A DNA stretch of 64,000 nucleotides from Chloroflexus islandicus (GTDB lineage: Bacteria > Chloroflexota > Chloroflexia > Chloroflexales > Chloroflexaceae). The stretch lies in the NCBI RefSeq assembly GCF_001650695.1, contig NZ_LWQS01000035.1, forward strand, positions 1-64,000, given 5' to 3'. Below, piece by piece: positions 60,206 to 64,000 of this stretch (positions within the stretch are counted from its first letter, which is position 1; each line of letters opens with the position of its first letter). The translations under genes were made by a program, and so were the position numbers. Under the pieces are notes generated by a model, which searched no databases, was not told where the DNA came from, and saw only the letters and a list, made by a program, of their open reading frames with translations.

Positions 60206-60715
60206 AGGCTTATCCGGCCACACAAATATCTTCCGTCCTGAGTGCCTTTGGTGATATTATCGCACACTCGCGAGAGAGATGGGTCGAGGAACTGCTTCTG
60301 CTCTCTCGCTTGTCATTGCGAGCCGTGCGGAGTGCGGCGAAGCAATCTCCCCCCGAGCACGGATTGCATCCACTCAGGCATGGGTGCCGCTGAAGCGGGA
60401 GATTGCTTCGGGGGCTCCGCCCCCTCGCAATGACAAGAGGGGGCGGGAGAAATGTGCTGCGGGGTTCCTTCCGCTGAAGCGGGAGATTGCTTCGGGGGCT
60501 CCGCTCCCTCGCAATGACAAGAGGGGGGCGGGAGAAATGCGCTGCGGGGTTGCGCTGCGTTCGCCGCTTGTCATTGCGAGCCGCGCGGAGCGCGGCGAAG
60601 CAATCTCCCCCGAGCACGGAAACTGCCCCTTTCCGCTGAAGCGGGCGATTGCTTCGGTCGGGCGACACCCGTTGGGCGGGGGCCGCCGCTCCCTCGCAAT
60701 GACAAGAGGGGGGCG
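60206..60715. repeat. REP-like TCATTGCGAGCC repeat cluster
   Basis: No gene. TTGTCATTGCGAGCCG...GCGAAGCAATCTCCCC elements at about 60311-60355 and 60567-60613 alternate with inverse elements GCGGGAGATTGCTTCGGGGG...CTCGCAATGACAAG at about 60397-60435, 60478-60520 and 60648-60710. The two central inverse copies are direct tandem repeats of about 83 bp. Large cruciform or hairpin structures are possible. Confidence 0.85.
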
Positions 60716-61000
60716 TTACAACATCTCAATCTCGTAGGTCAGGAGCGGGCAATCGGGCCGTTGGCGCTCGATAAAGCTGACCACGGCTTCGAGCTGGCGC
60801 TGGGCATGCACCTGATCGGTCGCCACCACTGCCACACCAAGAACCGCGCTCTGCCAGCGGTTTTGATCATCGACTTCGGCCACCGAGACGTTAAATTCAT
60901 TGCGGATGCGGGCAATCAGCGACCGCAGCACCTGCCGCTTCTCTTTCAACGATTGGGCCGCGGCAATGTGGAGATGGATAGTGCAAGAACCGATAATCAT
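60716..61000 (-). CDS. DUF503 (YlxP-like) protein
   Basis: A 94-aa protein. The core pattern S-L-K-E-K-R-Q-V-L-R-S-L-I-A-R-I-R-N-E-F-N-V-S-V-A-E-V near residues 17-43 and Q-S-A-V-L-G-V-A-V-V-A-T-D fit DUF503, related to YlxP found with ribosome-maturation genes. Function in bacteria is unclear. Six bp after the LON-domain gene. Confidence 0.85.
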   Translation of the reverse strand: MIIGSCTIHLHIAAAQSLKEKRQVLRSLIARIRNEFNVSVAEVDDQNRWQSAVLGVAVVATDQVHAQRQLEAVVSFIERQRPDCPLLTYEIEML

Positions 61001-61006
61001 CGCCGT

Positions 61007-61675
61007 TCAATTAAGACTATTCCAACCGCCTAACATACTCTGCGGATCAACCCCCTGCGGGCCGCGCGGCAAGATCGCGAGTTCGGTGCGCAGCGCCGTG
61101 ATCAAACTCCGCAAGCGGGCAGTCACATCAGCTTCGAGCCAGCGTTGCTTCTGGGCCGGATCGATCTGCAACCGGTCGGCAAGCGCGTAACTGAGCCGGA
61201 TCGGTTCGAGCGGCAACTCTTCCACCTCGATCTCAACCCCGGTAATGGCGGCAACCCGCTCCCAATAGCGCTGGTAGACGGCGCGCAATTCGGTGGCGGC
61301 AGCAAGGGTTGCGCCATCAACCCGATCGGGCAACAGCTTGACTTGCGCCACCAGATAGGGGGCTTGTTCGACGATTTGGGTGATGCGAAAGCGCTGCTGG
61401 CCAACCACTTGCAACAGATAACGGCCATCTTCGAGGCGGAGATGCTCTTGAATCACCGCTACGGTGCCGATGTCATAAGGTTCAGGCGCAATTGCCATGC
61501 GCCGGCCCTCGATCACCTCATGGCCACGCCGCAGCAAGACGATCCCGAACGGTTGATTGGTCGATAAGCAGCGCCCAATCATCAACCGATAACGCTCCTC
61601 GAAGATGTGCAAACTCATCGTACCGCCGGGGAAGAGCAGCGTGCCGAGTGGAAACAAGGGCAAAGTCTGTTCCAT
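61007..61675 (-). CDS. LON N-terminal substrate-binding domain protein
   Basis: A 222-aa protein with the Lon_substr_bdg (PUA-like) domain only: L-P-L-F-P-L-G-T-L-L-F-P-G-G-T-M-S-L-H-I-F-E-E-R-Y-R at residues 4-28, then G-T-V-A-V-I-Q. No ATPase or protease domains. Possibly a substrate adaptor; role unknown. The ATG 61675 lies 3 bp past the argJ stop. The longer GTG start at 61693 would overlap argJ. Confidence 0.85.
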   Translation of the reverse strand: MEQTLPLFPLGTLLFPGGTMSLHIFEERYRLMIGRCLSTNQPFGIVLLRRGHEVIEGRRMAIAPEPYDIGTVAVIQEHLRLEDGRYLLQVVGQQRFRITQIVEQAPYLVAQVKLLPDRVDGATLAAATELRAVYQRYWERVAAITGVEIEVEELPLEPIRLSYALADRLQIDPAQKQRWLEADVTARLRSLITALRTELAILPRGPQGVDPQSMLGGWNSLN

Positions 61676-61677
61676 AA

Positions 61678-62874
61678 CTACCCATCCGTCCACGTGCAGG
61701 TCCAGACGGTGGTTTCAGCCAGCCCAAGGTTGAGATCGATCACCAATTCAACCTCTGGGCCGGACATCGTCTGCACCAAAGCGGTTGCATCAAACGGCAC
61801 CGGCGCGCCGCGCAGCATCACCGGCACGGTGCCGATGCGCAGATCGAGCAGGTCGGGGCGCAATTCGACGGCGCTGGCGCCGATAGCGGCTAGCAATGCC
61901 CCCCAATCGGACGAATTACGCCGGCAGGCCGCACGCACCGAGCCGGATCGGGCCACCGTGTGGGCGATGGTCTGCGCAGTCGTTTCATCAATTGCACCTT
62001 GCACCACCACCTTTATCACTTTACCAGAACCGGCAGCATCGCGCACGATTTGACCGGCCAAATCGGCGCAAAGATAATCAAGCGCCTCTTGGAAGACACC
62101 ATATTCCCACGAACTCGAGTCAGTAATCGGCGGATGGTCGATCGCGCCGTTCGCTAAGATGATTACGCTATCGTTGGGACTGCAATCGCCATCGATATTG
62201 AGCCGGTTAAACGAACGTGACACGCTCTGGTGGAGGGCGCGTTGCAAGAGCGGCTGGCTGATCGCCAGATCAGTTGTAATCAGCACGAGCAGCGTTGCTA
62301 GCCGCGGGTGGATCATGCGCGTACCTTTGGCCATACCGGCGAGGGTAAAACGCGGGCCGTTGCGCAGCGAAACGCGCAACACGCGCTCTTTGGGGCGCGT
62401 GTCGGTCGTCATGATGGCGAGCGCAGCGCGGCGACCACCATTGCTATCCAGCTCGCTGACGGCGCGGCGGATGCCGTTGCGCATCCGCTGCATCGGCAAC
62501 GGCACTCCAATAATGCCGGTTGACATCACTAACACCGAGTCGCGTGGCACTTCTAGCTCATCGGCAGTGATCTTAGCGCACTCGATAGCGTCATTCAGAC
62601 CGGTTTGGCCGGTGCCGGCATTGGCCTGCCCGGCGTTGATCAGCACTGCCCGAATCGCATCGTGGTTGCGCAGCAAGATGGCTTGGCTGAGAAAGACCGG
62701 CGCCGCCTTGAAGACGCTGGTCGTAAATAGCGCCGCGGCCCGGCACGGGTACTGCGAATAGACCAACGCGAGATCACGCGCTTTGCTGCCCTCTTTGAGA
62801 CCAGCCGAGACGCCGGTCGCGCGAAAGCCGGTCGGGCTAGCGATGTGACCATCTTCAAAAATGGTGAAGTTCAT
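61678..62874 (-). CDS. argJ: Bifunctional glutamate N-acetyltransferase/ornithine acetyltransferase
   Basis: A 398-aa ArgJ. A-T-L-L-V-L-I-T-T-D near residue 195 includes the Thr at which ArgJ is normally self-cleaved (usual A-T-M-L-A-F-I-T-T-D). L-I-N-A-G-Q-A-N-A-G-T-G near 78 and L-N-I-D-G-D-C-S-P-N-D-S near 222 (usual N-V-D-G-D-T-S-T-N-D) are further family signatures. It transfers acetyl from N-acetylornithine to glutamate, in the arginine pathway. Variation in the motifs (I for V, C-S-P for T-S-T) is mild but unusual. No other arg genes follow. Confidence 0.88.
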   Translation of the reverse strand: MNFTIFEDGHIASPTGFRATGVSAGLKEGSKARDLALVYSQYPCRAAALFTTSVFKAAPVFLSQAILLRNHDAIRAVLINAGQANAGTGQTGLNDAIECAKITADELEVPRDSVLVMSTGIIGVPLPMQRMRNGIRRAVSELDSNGGRRAALAIMTTDTRPKERVLRVSLRNGPRFTLAGMAKGTRMIHPRLATLLVLITTDLAISQPLLQRALHQSVSRSFNRLNIDGDCSPNDSVIILANGAIDHPPITDSSSWEYGVFQEALDYLCADLAGQIVRDAAGSGKVIKVVVQGAIDETTAQTIAHTVARSGSVRAACRRNSSDWGALLAAIGASAVELRPDLLDLRIGTVPVMLRGAPVPFDATALVQTMSGPEVELVIDLNLGLAETTVWTCTWTDG

Positions 62875-62906
62875 AGCTACTCTACATCAACAAGAACAGC
62901 ATTAGT

Positions 62907-64000
62907 TTACCACACCCGGCAGATCAATCCTTTGAGGTATTCAGATTCAGGAAAACTGAGCAACACCGGATGATCGGGCGCTTGGGCCAGCCGTTCGAGA
63001 ATCTGCACATCGCGGCCAGCATCAATTGCAGCGCCAAAGATGATTTTTTGAAAAAGATCAGCAGAAACGAGCCCTGAACAGCTAAAGGTGGCGAGGATGC
63101 CACCCGGCCGGATGAGGTGCAAGGCTTGCAAGTTGATATCTTTGTAGCCGCGGGTGGCGCGTTCGAGATGGGCCTGCTGGTACACGAACTTTGGCGGATC
63201 GAGAATCACAACATCGAACTGGCGCTGCTCGGCCCGGTAACGGCGCAGGATGTGGAACGCATCACCCTCGACAAACTCAGCCGGTGTCGTTACCTTATTC
63301 AGGCGGAGATTGTCGGCGGCCAGCGCCAGCGCATCGGCGCTCGCGTCAACGAGAGTGAGGCGTGTTGCACCGGCTTTGGCGGCGGCCAGCGCAAAACCGC
63401 CGGCATACGAAAAGCAATCGAGGGTATCGGCGCCGGCGCAGTAGGCTCCGACGCGGGCATGGTTGATCGCCTGATCGAGATAGATGCCGGTCTTTTGGCC
63501 GGCGGGCAGATCGACGAACATGCGCACACCGCTAGCCGGCTGGCCAAGCGCCGTGATTGGCGTCACCGGCAAGCGCGGCGGCATTTCACCCCAACGTAAG
63601 CCAACCGCGGGCGGCAAATCTTCCTTCTCGCGCACCTCGGCATCGCTGCGCTCGTAGATGCCGCGCGGCGCGAGCAAATCGGCTAACGCCGCCACGACCT
63701 GCTCGGCGCGCACCGCCATGGCTTGCGTCAGCAGTTGGATGGCGAGGTAGCAGCCGTAGCGATCGACAATCAAACCGGGCAATCCATCCGCTTCGCTAAA
63801 CACCAGCCGGCACGCGGTCGAGGGATCGATCAGCCAGCGTTCCCTTCCGCTTACTGCACGGGCGATCGTCTCGCGCAGCCACGTCTCATCGAGCGGCTGG
63901 GATTTATCCCACGTCGCTAAGCGTACCCGCAGTTGCGAGCGGCCGCTCCAGAAACCGCGCGCAAGCCAACTGCCATCGCTGGCGCAGACATCAACCACGT
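62907..64000 (-). CDS. Class I rRNA methyltransferase, RlmI-like (partial at the window edge)
   Basis: 363 codons visible; the 5' end lies beyond the window. The visible part starts inside the PUA domain. V-D-R-Y-G-C-Y-L and F-V-D-L-P-A-G-Q-K-T-G-I-Y-L-D-Q are typical of the RlmI/YccW family. L-D-C-F-S-Y-A-G-G-F-A is the SAM motif I, D-V-V-I-L-D-P-P-K-F motif IV, and S-C-S-G-L-V a later catalytic-site strand. Enzymes of this group methylate C5 of a cytidine in 23S rRNA. Intact in the visible part. Confidence 0.85.
   Translation of the reverse strand, partial: VVDVCASDGSWLARGFWSGRSQLRVRLATWDKSQPLDETWLRETIARAVSGRERWLIDPSTACRLVFSEADGLPGLIVDRYGCYLAIQLLTQAMAVRAEQVVAALADLLAPRGIYERSDAEVREKEDLPPAVGLRWGEMPPRLPVTPITALGQPASGVRMFVDLPAGQKTGIYLDQAINHARVGAYCAGADTLDCFSYAGGFALAAAKAGATRLTLVDASADALALAADNLRLNKVTTPAEFVEGDAFHILRRYRAEQRQFDVVILDPPKFVYQQAHLERATRGYKDINLQALHLIRPGGILATFSCSGLVSADLFQKIIFGAAIDAGRDVQILERLAQAPDHPVLLSFPESEYLKGLICRVW

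Overview
The window looks like a chromosomal segment of a filamentous anoxygenic phototroph of the Chloroflexota, most likely Chloroflexus or a close relative. The evidence is a GC-rich genome, three copies of the 'YYY' (DUF2298) membrane domain typical of Chloroflexota, a magnesium-chelatase I-like ATPase, a CrtO-like carotenoid enzyme, a biotin carboxylase-BCCP fusion of the kind used in the 3-hydroxypropionate pathway, KorAB, and large numbers of dispersed intergenic repeats. I saw no rRNA, tRNA, transposase, prophage or CRISPR array.

Layout. 1-5.4 kb: small accessory modules (MNT/HEPN pair, Fic AMPylase with an operator-like dyad, an orphan winged-helix regulator with a degenerate receiver) separated by three copies of a ~235-bp composite repeat. 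5.4-10.5 kb: a minus-strand cobalamin operon behind a promoter, a cobalamin riboswitch and an intrinsic terminator. It encodes an alpha/alpha-toroid surface protein, a DUF4430-like surface protein, CobC, CobS and an EcfT permease. The first two together resemble the alpha and beta domains of animal intrinsic factor/transcobalamin and are the most interesting system here. 10.58-10.98 kb: an octamer tandem array abutting the lysK-like gene. 12-17.3 kb: anti-sigma-like ATPase, YcxB-like membrane protein, and a 1410-aa FeS nuclease-helicase. 17.4-18.7 kb: a VapBC-type module bounded by perfect 23-bp inverted repeats. 19-21.7 kb: korAB. 22.1-32.4 kb: a 2Fe-2S ferredoxin, then a 2498-aa and an 823-aa multi-domain YYY membrane protein in translational overlap.

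32.5-46.9 kb: CrtO-like oxidoreductase with an operator-like dyad, glycosyltransferase, ArsR-ArsC fusion, cupin, biotin carboxylase, amidase, amine oxidase, succinate-semialdehyde dehydrogenase, glutamine-dependent NAD synthase and a cytochrome c lipoprotein. 46.9-56.5 kb: a more AT-rich exopolysaccharide and surface region (methyltransferase, two paralogous GT4 enzymes, pyruvyl transferase, flippase, a frameshifted sulfotransferase, a secreted repeat protein, two lipoproteins). 56.5-64 kb: ComM, a 7-TM protein and a ChlI/BchI-like ATPase converging on a perfect 48-bp palindrome, then DUF503, a LON-domain protein, ArgJ and a partial rRNA methyltransferase.

Intergenic DNA is dominated by several repeat families: G/C-rich composite repeats, 'GCAGAGGACGCAGAG' repeats, 'TCATTGCGAGCC' REP-like repeats, and short perfect palindromes with variable sequence but constant geometry.
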